Origin: a virus
Direction: 5' to 3' (one strand)
DNA: 47,519 nucleotides
IMG/VR virus record: IMGVR_UViG_3300025151_006999
Location: 1-47,519 of that record
In this document: piece after piece, positions 1-8,994 of the stretch
How positions within the stretch are numbered: the stretch's first letter is position 1
Layout of the letters: each line of letters starts with the position of its first letter
Notes under the pieces: model-generated
Seen by the model: the letters and a program-made list of their open reading frames with translations, nothing else
What the model was told of the DNA's origin: nothing
Databases searched by the model: none
Made by a program: the position numbers and the translations under genes

Positions 1-146
1 CCGATATGGTGACCTGTTGGACTCATTGCTTTGAGCAGCGAAAAACTACGAATAAGCATATTCATAGCATCTATGACCAAAATATGGTCGTTTAGCTCAG
101 GGGGTGGGGTCTGCTTTAAGTTATTTAGTATATTGGTGTAGCTCAC
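1..146 (-). CDS. 5'-3' exonuclease / RNase H-like nuclease, N-terminal fragment
   Basis: Partial gene: 48 codons are visible before the window edge. I read it from a GTG start at 146-144 that shares its G with the TAG stop of the upstream recombinase gene (TAGTG), the same coupling seen at 8804. The visible part contains HILVIDAMNMLIRSFSLL, which matches the first beta strand and metal-binding Asp of the PIN/FEN-like 5' nucleases such as T4 RNase H, which removes RNA primers during lagging-strand synthesis. The position next to recombinase and single-strand binding protein genes fits a replication role. Only the N-terminus is present, so the remaining catalytic acids cannot be checked. Confidence 0.6.
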   Translation of the reverse strand, partial: MSYTNILNNLKQTPPPELNDHILVIDAMNMLIRSFSLLKAMSPTGHHI

Positions 147-1219
147 TAGTCAAGTAGATTAGGTGATATTGGAGTTTCTTCTAGATCACCTTCTTCAATA
201 AGATCAAAGTCTACTGAACCTACTAGTTTTAACCAGTGTTCTTTATGTGCATCTTTGTATTTATCGATAGCTCTCTTATCATCAGGAATAAATCCATGAG
301 GTGTCATAACTACTCTACCTCTAGATTGGACTCCTCCTATATGATTTTTTTCTACTTGAACGTTTGTTCTTTTTGCAAATTCGACTTGCATACCACTTTT
401 AATTGCCTTAATTTTAGAAGTTCCAGGATTAGTAATATTACCAAAAGTAATAACTAGTGTGGAGTCATACCACATAGACATACCACCTTTATTCTGAAGC
501 TTAGGTTGACCCATCGGCGATTCAGGTTTCATAGTCCATACTTTGTTTATAGCTACTAAAGTATTTGTATAAGGTGAGTTTTCTTTTCTAGATAATAGAA
601 TCTTTTGGTTAAGATTATTACCGAACTGAGTAGACATTGCACCAGCATTCCATTCATTGTTGTTTTTATTAGATCTTACAGAAAGATCACATGGAACTGA
701 TCCGATACTATCCCAGAAGAAGCATAAGTCATAAGGTAAGTTACCTTTTGCTTGCTCATCCATAAGATCAGCCATATAAACAGCTACATCTTCGATAGTA
801 TTTAAAGTACCTCTATCAGCATAAAGGAAATGTCCTTCATAATCTGTTACAGTACCGTTAGCATCTACAACTTCCTCTACTTGTAATCCCATTTCTTTAG
901 CATGTTCCCAAGACCATTTCATCTCAGTAATGATAAAGACTGGGAGAATGCCCAGTTTTTGAGCATTCACCGCAGCTTCTATCAGGGCAGTGGTTTTGCC
1001 CGTATCACTATGTCCTCTCAACAGAGTGATGTGTCCGGTGGGAATACCGGGGAGGGAAGTAATGTCCTGAAAAGCTTTAGATAAAGGAATCCATCCTTGT
1101 TCTTTAAACTTTACAGAAGCATTAGAAAATCCTTTTTTCTTCTTAAAATTACTTAAATTAAACGACTTACGAACAGCCGCAGTCGCTCTTGCTTTTACGT
1201 CTTCTTTTTTCTTTGCCAT
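146..1219 (-). CDS. uvsX: UvsX/RecA-like recombinase
   Basis: A 357-residue ATPase of the RecA/UvsX type, which forms filaments on single-stranded DNA and catalyses strand exchange for recombination-dependent replication and repair. The Walker A loop GHSDTGKT is at residues 69-76, preceded by the GIPTGHITLLRG strand typical of the family. The segment LCFFWDSIGSVP fits the Walker B strand. Length is close to T4 UvsX (391). The N-terminus is lysine-rich and the C-terminal tail acidic (DLIEEGDLEETP). The gene starts 2 bases after the gp32-like gene ends, so the two are co-transcribed. The stretch coding for the P-loop is clearly richer in G+C than the rest of the gene (see findings). Confidence 0.9.
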   Translation of the reverse strand: MAKKKEDVKARATAAVRKSFNLSNFKKKKGFSNASVKFKEQGWIPLSKAFQDITSLPGIPTGHITLLRGHSDTGKTTALIEAAVNAQKLGILPVFIITEMKWSWEHAKEMGLQVEEVVDANGTVTDYEGHFLYADRGTLNTIEDVAVYMADLMDEQAKGNLPYDLCFFWDSIGSVPCDLSVRSNKNNNEWNAGAMSTQFGNNLNQKILLSRKENSPYTNTLVAINKVWTMKPESPMGQPKLQNKGGMSMWYDSTLVITFGNITNPGTSKIKAIKSGMQVEFAKRTNVQVEKNHIGGVQSRGRVVMTPHGFIPDDKRAIDKYKDAHKEHWLKLVGSVDFDLIEEGDLEETPISPNLLD

Positions 1220-1221
1220 TT

Positions 1222-2004
1222 TTACTCGTTAAATAGGTCATCAAATTCACTTACTTTGTCTTTGTTGCCAGCAGTAGCTGTTTCTAAAGTAAAGTCAGTC
1301 TTTTGAGGACTTGAGCTTTCTGGCTTAGCAGGAGTAGCTTCATCAGCCGAACCTGGGTTTAAATAATTCTGTAACTGCTTCTTAATAAAGTCATATTCAT
1401 ACTGAGTATGCACTTCAGATGGATTAGGTTGAGTTTTCAACCAAGTATCTACCTGATCATTATTATCAGATAATGCAGTTTGTTTAGGTTTAATCCTAAC
1501 TGTAGTTTCAGGATAAGGGTTACCTTGTTGTTGTTCTACAACTAAGTCCCATCCATTAATAACGTCTGTGATATCACCTATATCTTCATCGGCAATCAAC
1601 GCTAATAAAGCTTTGTATATAGTAATACCAAATCCCCATAATCTAACCCCTTTTTCTTCTTCTCCTCTAACTATTACAGGAGCGAAGATTCTTGTTTTAG
1701 GTTGGATTTTACCGGCCAATGACCAGTTATCTCTATCTGAAGTTTTTCTTAATTCTTTTACAAATTCTTCGATAGGATCTTGTTTACCAAAATTAGATAA
1801 AGCAACCATAGGATACTTTCCAATACCGTAGTGAAACTTTAGCTCTTTAAAAGGCATAGTAGGATCAAATATAGAAGGGACTAACCTTACAGTCTGTTTT
1901 CCTAACTCTGGTTTCCAAAAAATTGTTGAATAGTCAGTCTTTTCTCTTTGCTGACCGTTGTTGTTTAAGGCATCTAGCTTAGCCTTAATCGCATTTAAAT
2001 CCAT
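1222..2004 (-). CDS. Single-stranded DNA-binding protein, gp32-like
   Basis: A 260-residue protein matching the layout of T4 gp32: a short basic N-terminus, an OB-fold core opening with FWKPELGKQTVRLVP (close to the T4 family's WKPE..., IRFLP region), a flexible linker rich in Ser, Pro, Lys and Ala, and an acidic C-terminal tail ending SEFDDLFNE that in T4 recruits partner proteins. It coats single-stranded DNA during replication and recombination. There is no cysteine in the whole protein, so the zinc-binding site of T4 gp32 (one His, three Cys) is absent. The leader just before the ATG (AATTAGTTAT) has no Shine-Dalgarno motif. Identification rests on motif, length and position upstream of uvsX. 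Confidence 0.82.
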   Translation of the reverse strand: MDLNAIKAKLDALNNNGQQREKTDYSTIFWKPELGKQTVRLVPSIFDPTMPFKELKFHYGIGKYPMVALSNFGKQDPIEEFVKELRKTSDRDNWSLAGKIQPKTRIFAPVIVRGEEEKGVRLWGFGITIYKALLALIADEDIGDITDVINGWDLVVEQQQGNPYPETTVRIKPKQTALSDNNDQVDTWLKTQPNPSEVHTQYEYDFIKKQLQNYLNPGSADEATPAKPESSSPQKTDFTLETATAGNKDKVSEFDDLFNE

Positions 2005-2064
2005 ATAACTAATTTTTAAATTATAACTTTATATTAATATAAGAAGATAAAAATTAAGAACCAA

Positions 2065-2514
2065 CTATAGCTCAATAATTTTAAATAACTTAGTATTAAT
2101 TCTTTTTAAATCTGGTCCTTTTGTAAGAAGTACACAGTTTCGATAATCTGTCCAATTTACCCTGTACGAAGTATCTAGAACTCCTTCGTTTAGTTCTTTT
2201 ATTAACGTATTGAGAGCGTTAATAGTATAAAGGGTATTGGATTCTTTTTTCCTATGTACAAGAATGGTGTTGTCCAAAAACTTTCCTACATTACCAAAAT
2301 CTACATTATAAGTACAAATATATTCGTTTAAACTTTTTGAATATAGTACAAATATTTTATTGTAAATTATTTTGTAGCGTTCTTGAATATTTTCTAAAAC
2401 AGGCTCAAGCGTTTCTTCTGTAGCGAATGTACAGAATAATTTATTACTCATATCATCATTTAAATATAGAGGGTCGATGTCGTAATCGAACCTTGGACTT
2501 GCAACAATTGTCAT
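2065..2514 (-). CDS. Hypothetical protein between DNA polymerase and SSB
   Basis: A 149-residue protein of unknown function. No recognised domain, signal peptide or membrane segment. It is mixed alpha/beta in character, with charged C-terminal strands (KGPDLKRINTKLFKIIEL). It lies between the family A polymerase and the gp32-like gene, so a role in replication or its control is possible, but this is inference from position only. The coding strand reads TATTTATAACAA directly before the ATG; the same octamer precedes several structural genes. Confidence 0.6.
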   Translation of the reverse strand: MTIVASPRFDYDIDPLYLNDDMSNKLFCTFATEETLEPVLENIQERYKIIYNKIFVLYSKSLNEYICTYNVDFGNVGKFLDNTILVHRKKESNTLYTINALNTLIKELNEGVLDTSYRVNWTDYRNCVLLTKGPDLKRINTKLFKIIEL

Positions 2515-2536
2515 TTGTTATAAATATTAAAGTGTT

Positions 2537-3862
2537 TCACAAACATAGATCTTTTGAGTATTTAAATTTTACCGGGTATTTTTTATTAGACTCTAGTATA
2601 TCTTTTAACTCTTCTAATGTATCCTTTCCATCTTCTTTACTAAAGTCAAAAAGTAGTGAATCATAAGTGTATAATACTACTTTTGTCTTTTTATCTTGTA
2701 GATATCTTAATACATCTTTTAAGATAAGTATATTTCTTGAGGTTTCCAACGATTGCATTAAATAATTCATTAGTTTCTGTGGATTCATATCTTTTAACTC
2801 TTCAGTAAAGGGTTTTCTTGATATAGGATTTTCTACTTCTCCTAATCCTTCGTACTTTATCCAAAGTGAGTTGATAAACTCTTGAATCTGAACGAATATA
2901 TCTACATCTTTGTACTCTTCTGGTATTCTACCGTATAAAGCGTGAAAGTTAATCTGTTTTGCTTTATTGTATTCTTCATCTCCTACTACTTCTTTCTTAA
3001 AATACTTTTTAGCAAGTTGCATATGAGCTGATTCGTCAGTTAATTTATAACCTAACTGCTCACAAAGTAATCTAACATGATATCCGTCAAAGTCAAACTC
3101 TACAAAAAAGTCGTTTTGTGGTTTAAAAGTAGATCGATGTTTATCTGTCTTAGGTATTGCAGCATAATTTACAGAATTAAAAGCATTTGTTGGTCTTGAT
3201 GTTATATTATATAGGTTATAGTATGTATAGGTAACATCATTAACGGTATTTTGTTTTAACTCTCTTGGAGTAAACATTTCTACAAACTTTTCTGTATGAA
3301 TCCCTAATCCTGATTGTTCTAATAAATAAAATACATTAGTTGCTGTTTTATTATAAAAGTCAAATCCATGAGGAATAGTTATCTCTATACTATCTTTTAC
3401 CTTATCATAAATTTTTTCAGACGCCTCATATAATTTTGATATCGGAATTAATTTATTTGTAATATTACTATTCTTAAATTTATTGTAAAAAATATTAATA
3501 AAAGAAAAATCTCTAGAATAATCTAACTTATCGTATTTTACCATAGAATAAAGTAAAGATAAGTCCGTAGCTCCTTGGAGATTAAAGTGATATAAAAGGT
3601 ATTTTTTATCTAAAGTATAAAGTGACGTGTATGATTTAAGAAGTTCATAGACACGCTCTTTATCTACATTAAGTCCTTCTTCGTGATCTATAGGAATAAT
3701 AAATCCATGTTTAGAATTAATAGGTCTAAGGTATACTGCTACTGTAGATGTAAGTTTAGGATGGAAATAGTAGTTAGTCGGAACTATATCGATATATCCT
3801 CCTAATCTACCTAACGCTTGTAACCTTTCTAATTGAGTATCTGTCTCAATAATGTAAAACAT
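2537..3862 (-). CDS. Family A DNA polymerase, divergent, exonuclease-degenerate
   Basis: A 441-residue polymerase of the Pol I type. Motif A reads VEFDFDGYHVRLL with catalytic Asp257. Motif B reads AKQINFHALYG, with Lys302, Phe306 and Tyr310 matching Lys758, Phe762 and Tyr766 of E. coli Pol I. Motif C reads YTYDSLLFDF with Asp401. The usual Glu after the motif C Asp is Ser402, and the motif A Glu (E710 in Pol I) is His262. The first ~170 residues look like a 3'-5' exonuclease remnant: YIDIVP and the NLQGATDLSLL segment sit where exo I and exo II would be, but the D-x-E pair is not intact. T4 itself uses a family B enzyme; from memory, Rhodothermus phage RM378 has a family A polymerase with the exonuclease on a separate gene. 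Confidence 0.8.
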   Translation of the reverse strand: MFYIIETDTQLERLQALGRLGGYIDIVPTNYYFHPKLTSTVAVYLRPINSKHGFIIPIDHEEGLNVDKERVYELLKSYTSLYTLDKKYLLYHFNLQGATDLSLLYSMVKYDKLDYSRDFSFINIFYNKFKNSNITNKLIPISKLYEASEKIYDKVKDSIEITIPHGFDFYNKTATNVFYLLEQSGLGIHTEKFVEMFTPRELKQNTVNDVTYTYYNLYNITSRPTNAFNSVNYAAIPKTDKHRSTFKPQNDFFVEFDFDGYHVRLLCEQLGYKLTDESAHMQLAKKYFKKEVVGDEEYNKAKQINFHALYGRIPEEYKDVDIFVQIQEFINSLWIKYEGLGEVENPISRKPFTEELKDMNPQKLMNYLMQSLETSRNILILKDVLRYLQDKKTKVVLYTYDSLLFDFSKEDGKDTLEELKDILESNKKYPVKFKYSKDLCL

Positions 3863-3895
3863 ATATAACCTTTTATGTAATATAAGAGTATTTTC

Positions 3896-4408
3896 TTAGA
3901 CTACAAACTGTCCGTAATTATTTACTACTTTTGACAGACTTTTTATTATACTTTCAGCTTCTAATACCGTTTCTTTATTTTTAGAAGCAGCTCCAAAATA
4001 AATATAAGGACCTTTATTTATATTTTCAACTGGTCCGCTTAATATCCATTCTATTTCTACACCTTTTGTAAATTTTTTAGATAAAAACCTTTGGTAATTT
4101 TCAAGATTAACCTCTATAATTTTTTTATTTCGTCTATCTTGTATAAAATACCTACTAAATATTCCTTTTTTATAGTCTACTTCTGTAGGTGATATTATAT
4201 CGTTTTTAAAACGTAATGGTTTATTCGTAAATTCTTTTGCTACTCTTATATCAGTTAGTCGTTTAGACTTACTTGATAAACTTGATCCACTAAATACTTC
4301 ACCTTTGTAGGTTTCTATAAAAGCACCAGTATAATTAGAACCATCAGGATTGATGAGTTCTCTACCAGCAGTGTACTTTACTTTATATTTTGACTTTGGT
4401 AAATACAT
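3896..4408 (-). CDS. Hypothetical protein downstream of the tail hub gene
   Basis: A 170-residue protein with the opening MYLPKSKYKVKYTAGREL followed by an ETYKGEVFSG segment. I associate this pattern with small conserved proteins encoded beside baseplate genes in environmental myoviruses, but I cannot name a function. No signal peptide or membrane segment. It follows the hub/M15 gene by 19 bases and probably belongs to the tail operon; it may be a minor baseplate component or an assembly factor. That is inference from position. Confidence 0.55.
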   Translation of the reverse strand: MYLPKSKYKVKYTAGRELINPDGSNYTGAFIETYKGEVFSGSSLSSKSKRLTDIRVAKEFTNKPLRFKNDIISPTEVDYKKGIFSRYFIQDRRNKKIIEVNLENYQRFLSKKFTKGVEIEWILSGPVENINKGPYIYFGAASKNKETVLEAESIIKSLSKVVNNYGQFVV

Positions 4409-4427
4409 TTATACTTAATTATAAAAA

Positions 4428-7151
4428 TTAACTGACAATAAAAGATCTGTCTGGATCTGCTACTGATCTCATTTCAGGTTGTAAATTAGGTTTATAGTTT
4501 ACTGGAATATAAGCTCCGGGTATTATAAGGAAATGAAAATGAGGACCTGTTGCATGAGCACTTGGTTTACCGTCAGGTGCAGGATGTTCGTCTTTAAAAC
4601 TAATTCCAGGTTTTCCTTTTATATATTTTTTTATTACTCTCTTTATAAATTTATATTCTCTTGGTTTATATTGTTTAGGAGGAAAAAAAGCTAAATCTAA
4701 TGCTTTACCTGATGAGTGGTTAACAGTCTTATTAGATAAATGATATGCATCATTACCAGCAGTCCATCTTAATCTCAAATTAGGATAAGCATTTCCACCC
4801 ATTCCACCGCTAGTCTTTAGTTCTTTCGATATGAACTTCATTAACTCAATAGCAAAATCTGCTGTTTCGGGTCTGATATCAAATCCTGATGATGTAAGTT
4901 GTTCTGGTTTTTCAGTAACAAATGTATTTAGGTTTTTTCTTACTTCTGTTGCATGTGGGAATCCAGGTTGGTTTATTGCTTCATCTCTAGCTGCTTCTCT
5001 TACTGCTGCTGACGTTGTTAAAGTTATGTTTTCTATATCTATTTCGATAGGTTCAGTTTCTGTATATTTTTCTACTATTATCATTTGAGCTGATACAGTA
5101 GTATACCATTTATCAGCTTCTATTTTATTATCTATTCCAGTTACAACAAATCCTACTCTTCCATCATACCTTTCTGGTAGTAAACCAGGTTTTAAAGTAA
5201 ATGTATCTGTAATTTTCAGCCCTGATATACCTAATATATCAAAAGATAAAGTAACAGGGATAACACTAGGTGCATTAGTATCAGCTTTAATTATGGTATC
5301 TTTTAAAAATAGATTAGTAACTATCTGATGACTGGTTACTATATCAGAGTAAGTATTATCAGGAACTTTCTTTTCGGTATTTATGGTATTTATATATCTT
5401 GATAGAGCATTTACATTTAACTGTAGTTTTTCTAGTTCAGCTGCTTCATTTATTACAGGAGATTTAGTGACAGTTTTAGTAGGATAAATTCTATCTTTAA
5501 GTCCTAAGTAATAATTTTGAAAGTTAAAAATATTTTCGTTTAGATCAGTTCCTCCTGCGGATGCTCCTATAGCTATTAAAGAACTTAAGCTACTTGGTAT
5601 TTGACTTTCTAAAGTAACATTTACTGCTGTACTTTCTTTACCGTATAAGTTAATTTCTTTCTTTATGTCTTCTTTTCCAGGTACTATATTTCTATCTACA
5701 ATATATTTTATTTGATCTTGTTCTGCTATTTCAAAACTATTTATTTGACCGCATGATTTTTGTATACCGTTTAAAATTTTTAATACTAAATCGTAAATAT
5801 TTATTTCTTCGTTTTCTCCTTTTTCAATAAGTTCATCATATACTCCTTTTACGTAGTTTACTTCTAATAGTATATTTAAAATATCGTTATATTCTCCTTT
5901 TATTATTTCATTAGTCGCTTTAACACCGGAATATACGTAATATAGTCCAGCTTTTTTATATAGTTGAGGCTTAGGCAACATACATATACTTAAATTATGA
6001 GGTATATGATTATCAAAAGTTACAAAAGGAGTTTTATTAATAGGTTCTGGTGTTTCTTTTACTTCCGTATTATATGCTCCACAAAAATATTTTACAGGTG
6101 GAACTGATTCGTCTTTTAAAGTAAAATTTTTATTTATAGCGTTTAATAGACCACCAAGGGGAATATATTTAAAATAAGGAGACTTATCTTCTGAAATATT
6201 AGATAAAGGGGTTAAAAGTATATCGCCTATATTTCTAAGTATGAAATCTATCTCGTCTCTTTTAGATAGGTTATAAACATTATTTAAATTACTTAAAGTA
6301 CTTGAAGTATTAATAGTAGTAATAATAGAATCAGCAGCATCTAAAGCTGATCTAAATAATGATGTTGATTCTCCTAATACTTTCTTATCTTCCTCGCTTG
6401 GATTAGGATTAAAAAGACCTGAAAAGGATTCAGCTACTTCTCCATATCCTGTAATATCAATAGAGCAATCGTAAAATCCTTCTGCGTTAAAACTCCAAAT
6501 AAAGTTAGATACTTTACCAAATAATGCATCATAGTTGAATGACTGCTCATTTCTTAGAACCTGTAAAGCTTTGAGAATAGCTTCAGAAGCATGAATACCT
6601 TTATCTACATCTGTTTTCGGAGTTTTTTCAATAAAATTATTATAGGTTCTTACATCTCCAGTTAATGTACCATTATTAGATAATATTAAACTATGTCCCC
6701 ATTCTAATAACATAGAAAAATTAGGAACCATATATAATTTTTCAATTATATTAAGATCTTCTAAACTGTTTACTTGAAAAGATACAGAAGCTTTTTTAAC
6801 TGCACCAAAACTTGATCCATCAGTTCTTATATTTACATTAAGTAAACCAGGCATAGGTCTATATCCATATTGTTCAGAAAAACTATAGGCTGGAGAATCA
6901 TTAAAGATACCTTGTCTGTTATTTCCATCAGTTCCTGCGAATAGAATATGTTCTTTAGCTAATTTAGAGCTGCCGTCTATGTTTACTCCCGATGTAAGTT
7001 TAACCCAAGAGTTATTACTATTAAGAAAAAGCAATTGATCGTTAGTACGATTAGGTTCATTGAAAATTTCTTGTCTTTTATTTATTTGATTAAAGACTTC
7101 TTCTTCAATATTACCATATATTGTAGACTTATCTGACCAACCTATTGACAT
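4428..7151 (-). CDS. Baseplate hub / tail lysin protein with C-terminal M15 peptidase domain
   Basis: A 907-residue structural protein. The first ~750 residues look like a phage hub or spike-type protein without a clear catalytic motif; the start contains a conserved-looking segment ending NFSMLLEWGHSL. The C-terminus, from about residue 765, is a zinc D-Ala-D-Ala carboxypeptidase-like (M15) domain: HSSGKALD at 812-819 gives the first His and Asp ligands, and PHFHF places the HxH at 871 and 873. Such a domain would cut peptidoglycan cross-links during tail penetration, the job done in T4 by the lysozyme domain of gp5. The gene start overlaps the end of the LysM-like baseplate gene by one base. 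The structural half could be gp27/gp5-like, but I cannot prove that without structure comparison. Confidence 0.72.
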   Translation of the reverse strand: MSIGWSDKSTIYGNIEEEVFNQINKRQEIFNEPNRTNDQLLFLNSNNSWVKLTSGVNIDGSSKLAKEHILFAGTDGNNRQGIFNDSPAYSFSEQYGYRPMPGLLNVNIRTDGSSFGAVKKASVSFQVNSLEDLNIIEKLYMVPNFSMLLEWGHSLILSNNGTLTGDVRTYNNFIEKTPKTDVDKGIHASEAILKALQVLRNEQSFNYDALFGKVSNFIWSFNAEGFYDCSIDITGYGEVAESFSGLFNPNPSEEDKKVLGESTSLFRSALDAADSIITTINTSSTLSNLNNVYNLSKRDEIDFILRNIGDILLTPLSNISEDKSPYFKYIPLGGLLNAINKNFTLKDESVPPVKYFCGAYNTEVKETPEPINKTPFVTFDNHIPHNLSICMLPKPQLYKKAGLYYVYSGVKATNEIIKGEYNDILNILLEVNYVKGVYDELIEKGENEEINIYDLVLKILNGIQKSCGQINSFEIAEQDQIKYIVDRNIVPGKEDIKKEINLYGKESTAVNVTLESQIPSSLSSLIAIGASAGGTDLNENIFNFQNYYLGLKDRIYPTKTVTKSPVINEAAELEKLQLNVNALSRYINTINTEKKVPDNTYSDIVTSHQIVTNLFLKDTIIKADTNAPSVIPVTLSFDILGISGLKITDTFTLKPGLLPERYDGRVGFVVTGIDNKIEADKWYTTVSAQMIIVEKYTETEPIEIDIENITLTTSAAVREAARDEAINQPGFPHATEVRKNLNTFVTEKPEQLTSSGFDIRPETADFAIELMKFISKELKTSGGMGGNAYPNLRLRWTAGNDAYHLSNKTVNHSSGKALDLAFFPPKQYKPREYKFIKRVIKKYIKGKPGISFKDEHPAPDGKPSAHATGPHFHFLIIPGAYIPVNYKPNLQPEMRSVADPDRSFIVS

Positions 7152-7462
7152 TACCTAGAAGAGTTTATGCTTTCGTATAGCTCTAAAGCTAAAGCTTTGT
7201 TCGCAGGTATTCTTAATTGTTGCCCCGGTTCCGGGTATAGTGATGCTTTTTGGTGATTATTAGATGATGCTATAATCCACCATAATTTTGAATCACCATA
7301 GTATTGGAATGCTAACTTATCATATCTATCTGCCGCTCCTGCTATAACGTAGATATCATTTTCAGTTTCAGGAATATTTGGGTATATAGCGTTAGTTCTA
7401 TACCTCTTACCATCTTTAGTCCTATATCTATCTATTTTCTTATATCTGTTCATTTTTTGCAA
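7151..7462 (-). CDS. LysM-domain baseplate protein, gp53-like
   Basis: A 103-residue protein. Residues ~30-93 form a LysM-like unit: AADRYDKLAFQYYGDSKLWW, then IIASSNN and a final PGQQLRIP strand. T4 gp53, a baseplate wedge protein, also contains a LysM-like domain, and this gene lies between a tail protein and the hub gene. It starts inside the end of the 454-residue gene (23-base overlap) and ends one base into the hub gene, so the three are translationally coupled. The LysM fold may bind peptidoglycan or act as a structural module in the baseplate. Confidence 0.7.
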   Translation of the reverse strand: MQKMNRYKKIDRYRTKDGKRYRTNAIYPNIPETENDIYVIAGAADRYDKLAFQYYGDSKLWWIIASSNNHQKASLYPEPGQQLRIPANKALALELYESINSSR

Positions 7463-8804
7463 AGAATGGATTAGTTACAGGATTGGTTAAATAATGATTA
7501 TAACCAGTTTGCGGGTTAAAGTCATGTATTACGGTATAATTTAACTGTACATCAAGTACTGTAGGTAACTCTTGAACATCATTATCTAATGATCTTTCTT
7601 GAGTTACTGGATCTGGGCTATTTAATGCTATCTCCCAAGGATATGTATTATTCCAAGATAAATTTACACTTTCTATAAACCCTGGAAGTTCATAAAATAA
7701 ACTACCTACTGTAAGTCTAGTGAGAGTACCTCTCTTAAACCCTCCTGAACTATAATTACCAGCTGTGCTAGATACTAACCAAGTAAGTTTTTGATATATT
7801 GGTTTAAGTTCGTGTCTAGTCATTGCAGCTACTTTAAAACTTAGTGATATAGTTCTATCGTAGTTTAAATAATTGTATAGTGTTTCTGATCTTCCTAAAT
7901 AATTTACAGCTCCCCAACTTCCATTATGTGCGTCACTAATATCATCTAGTAATGCTCTAAAATATAAGTATGTTATGTTTGGCTGTTGTCCTGTTTCTCC
8001 AGGTTCAATTATTTGAAAATTAAATTTAGCTAAATCTCTAGCTTCTTCAGGATCTCCAGATGATTTTCTCTCTTTTGTAGGAGAAAGAGCATTAACTTCA
8101 TCAAATTTACCGGGAATCGGATTTTTTTCGTAAGGAGATTTTCTTTCCTCTTTTGTTCTTGCTGAAATATCTCCTAAACTTACTCTGTTTTCTTTAGCAA
8201 ATTCTTTTCTTCCTCCTTGTTTTTCTTTAAATTCAAATGGAGATGTATGAACCTCTTCAGTTTGATCTTTTTTTATATCGTTTATAAAAAATCCTGTGCT
8301 AAGCTTACTATTCTTATTTATAGTAAGGTTAGCTGATTCTACATCGGTAGTATCAACTAATGCTCCTTTGCTTACTTCTGCTGCATATGAACGGGGTAAA
8401 TAACCAGAACGATCTGCAAAACCCTTAACAAAGTGAGTACCAGTACCATTTAGCGGCACTTGTGCTAATGTAGATCCAAGTACTTTTACAGTACTAAATG
8501 TACCGTCTAAAAATTTAGAAAGTAAAGACTGCTTTTCTGATTCTATAGCAGCTGTTGGTTTAGTTCTTACTTGAGCTAAGACTGATTCATTAAGAGCATA
8601 CTTTATACCTTCCGATCTTGTAAAAACAGTTGCTATTCTTTTTAAATCATCAGCTCTTTTGCTAATTTCATTCGAACTAGGGCCTCTTTCGTTAATACCC
8701 GTTGGTATTCGTTTTTGAACAATAGGTTCTTTACCGACACTAAAATTATCGTATTTTAGACGGTTTAATTGAGTTCCTTCTATATAATTTCTTAATAAAG
8801 GCAC
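7440..8804 (-). CDS. Baseplate / tail tube junction protein (putative)
   Basis: A 454-residue structural protein. The start is GTG at 8804-8802, sharing its G with the TAG stop of the small upstream gene. Residues ~1-250 are polar and probably extended. Residues ~285-450 look folded, with a RTISLSFKVAAMTRHEL strand pair and the segment SLFYELPGFIESVNLSWNN typical of tail-tube-like beta folds. By position (between tape measure and gp53-like gene) it may match T4 gp48 or gp54, which start tube assembly on the baseplate. I cannot distinguish these by eye. Confidence 0.6.
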   Translation of the reverse strand: MPLLRNYIEGTQLNRLKYDNFSVGKEPIVQKRIPTGINERGPSSNEISKRADDLKRIATVFTRSEGIKYALNESVLAQVRTKPTAAIESEKQSLLSKFLDGTFSTVKVLGSTLAQVPLNGTGTHFVKGFADRSGYLPRSYAAEVSKGALVDTTDVESANLTINKNSKLSTGFFINDIKKDQTEEVHTSPFEFKEKQGGRKEFAKENRVSLGDISARTKEERKSPYEKNPIPGKFDEVNALSPTKERKSSGDPEEARDLAKFNFQIIEPGETGQQPNITYLYFRALLDDISDAHNGSWGAVNYLGRSETLYNYLNYDRTISLSFKVAAMTRHELKPIYQKLTWLVSSTAGNYSSGGFKRGTLTRLTVGSLFYELPGFIESVNLSWNNTYPWEIALNSPDPVTQERSLDNDVQELPTVLDVQLNYTVIHDFNPQTGYNHYLTNPVTNPFFAKNEQI

Positions 8805-8983
8805 TATCTAGGTAAGTTATCAGTATACTTATCAGGTGTTATAGAATCTAAATCTAAATTACTTGATCCTAGAGAATTAAGATTATGTAGTTTAGATGAT
8901 CCTAACGCTCCTGCTCTTTTAGCTGGTGTATTACCTTTTAATCCTAAGTTAGATTGTGTTAATTGATCTTTTAATATTCCCAT
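8804..8983 (-). CDS. Small hypothetical protein (59 aa) in tail operon
   Basis: A 59-codon reading frame starting ATG at 8983 and ending TAG at 8804, where the stop shares a base with the GTG of the next gene. It opens MGILKDQLTQSNLGLKGN and is rich in Ser, Leu, Asn and Gly with repeated GSS-L units, so it is probably extended or disordered. It fills the otherwise empty 200 bases between the tape measure and the 454-residue tail protein. The tight coupling on its 3' side supports it being real. Function unknown; a small tail component or chaperone is possible. Confidence 0.6.
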   Translation of the reverse strand: MGILKDQLTQSNLGLKGNTPAKRAGALGSSKLHNLNSLGSSNLDLDSITPDKYTDNLPR

Positions 8984-8994
8984 AATTGTTTATT

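Noticed and set aside
7151-7462. Endolysin call for the LysM protein
   Set aside because: There is no catalytic domain, it is only 103 residues, and its position matches a baseplate protein.
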